A DNA stretch of 47,003 bases from Pseudomonas sp. PB106 (lineage in GTDB: Bacteria; Pseudomonadota; Gammaproteobacteria; Pseudomonadales; Pseudomonadaceae): positions 1-47,003 of the forward strand of contig NZ_RWIM01000121.1 in NCBI RefSeq assembly GCF_009764645.1. Direction: 5' to 3'. The notes beneath the pieces are model-generated. The model was not told where the DNA came from, did not search any database, and worked only from the letters and a program-made list of their open reading frames with translations. A program made the position numbers and the translations under genes. Positions 46,971 to 47,003 of the stretch are shown here, piece by piece (positions within the stretch are counted from its first letter, which is position 1; each line of letters opens with the position of its first letter).

Positions 46971-47003
46971 GATCAAAAGATCGCAGCCTTCGGCAGCTCC
47001 TAC
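46971..47003. repeat. half REP (GCTGCGATCTTTTGAT family) at the window end
   Basis: GATCAAAAGATCGCAGCC followed by TTCGGCAGCTCCTAC is one arm of the family seen at 1-65 and 21746-21845. The rest of the element lies outside the window. Confidence 0.75.

Overview
The window is a chromosomal segment of a Pseudomonas of the P. fluorescens group (inference). The grounds are the gene content, the GC-rich codon use, and the many short palindromic REP elements of Pseudomonas type (arms such as GTGGGAGCTGGCTTGCCAGC). Nearly all genes are intact core genes. I see no prophage, transposase, integron, CRISPR array, rRNA or tRNA, and no obvious accessory island. I did not find a clearly new multi-gene system; the best leads are regulatory and repeat features.

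Layout. (1) 1-2,520: a minus-strand cassette of a MarR regulator, an MFS exporter, a 40-residue membrane peptide and an exported glutathione-peroxidase-like protein. Two matching palindromes lie in front of the regulator and the exporter. (2) 2,556-11,980: a ten-gene minus-strand operon for the late steps of aerobic cobalamin synthesis (cobO-cobB-bluB-cbiB-cobD-cobQ-cobU-cobT-cobC-cobS), most genes overlapping by 4 nt, behind a cobalamin riboswitch. One REP pair has been absorbed into the end of cobB. (3) 12,137-21,740: an unrecognised protein, a lipoprotein of the PQQ sugar dehydrogenase type, two NlpC/P60 lipoproteins, hda, an AI-2E/PerM-family transporter and a DUF2066 protein, then plus-strand purM-purN-DUF3108. 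(4) 21,850-27,050: a chemoreceptor, an amidohydrolase, an OsmC protein, a pirin and a dienelactone hydrolase. (5) 27,054-33,120: htpG with a heat-shock-type promoter, two hotdog thioesterases, a small lipoprotein with an AlgU-type promoter, a MAPEG protein, a DUF599 protein and brnQ. (6) 33,429-46,570: the TCA-cycle block sdhCDAB-sucAB-lpd-sucCD on the minus strand, divergent from gltA. Good sigma70-type promoters for both directions lie in the 362-bp gap. (7) 46,571-47,003: non-coding repeat DNA with a (AAAGCC)12 microsatellite and a half REP.

How the genes work together. The cob operon converts cobyrinic acid diamide to the finished cofactor, including lower-ligand synthesis (bluB) and attachment (cobU, cobT, cobS), and is switched by its own product through the riboswitch. 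The gltA-sdh-suc-lpd block encodes citrate synthase and the oxoglutarate-to-fumarate part of the TCA cycle, including complex II. Start codons were chosen by Shine-Dalgarno spacing, stop/start overlaps and family N-termini, and several differ from the longest open frame. All statements about homologous families come from memory; no database was searched.
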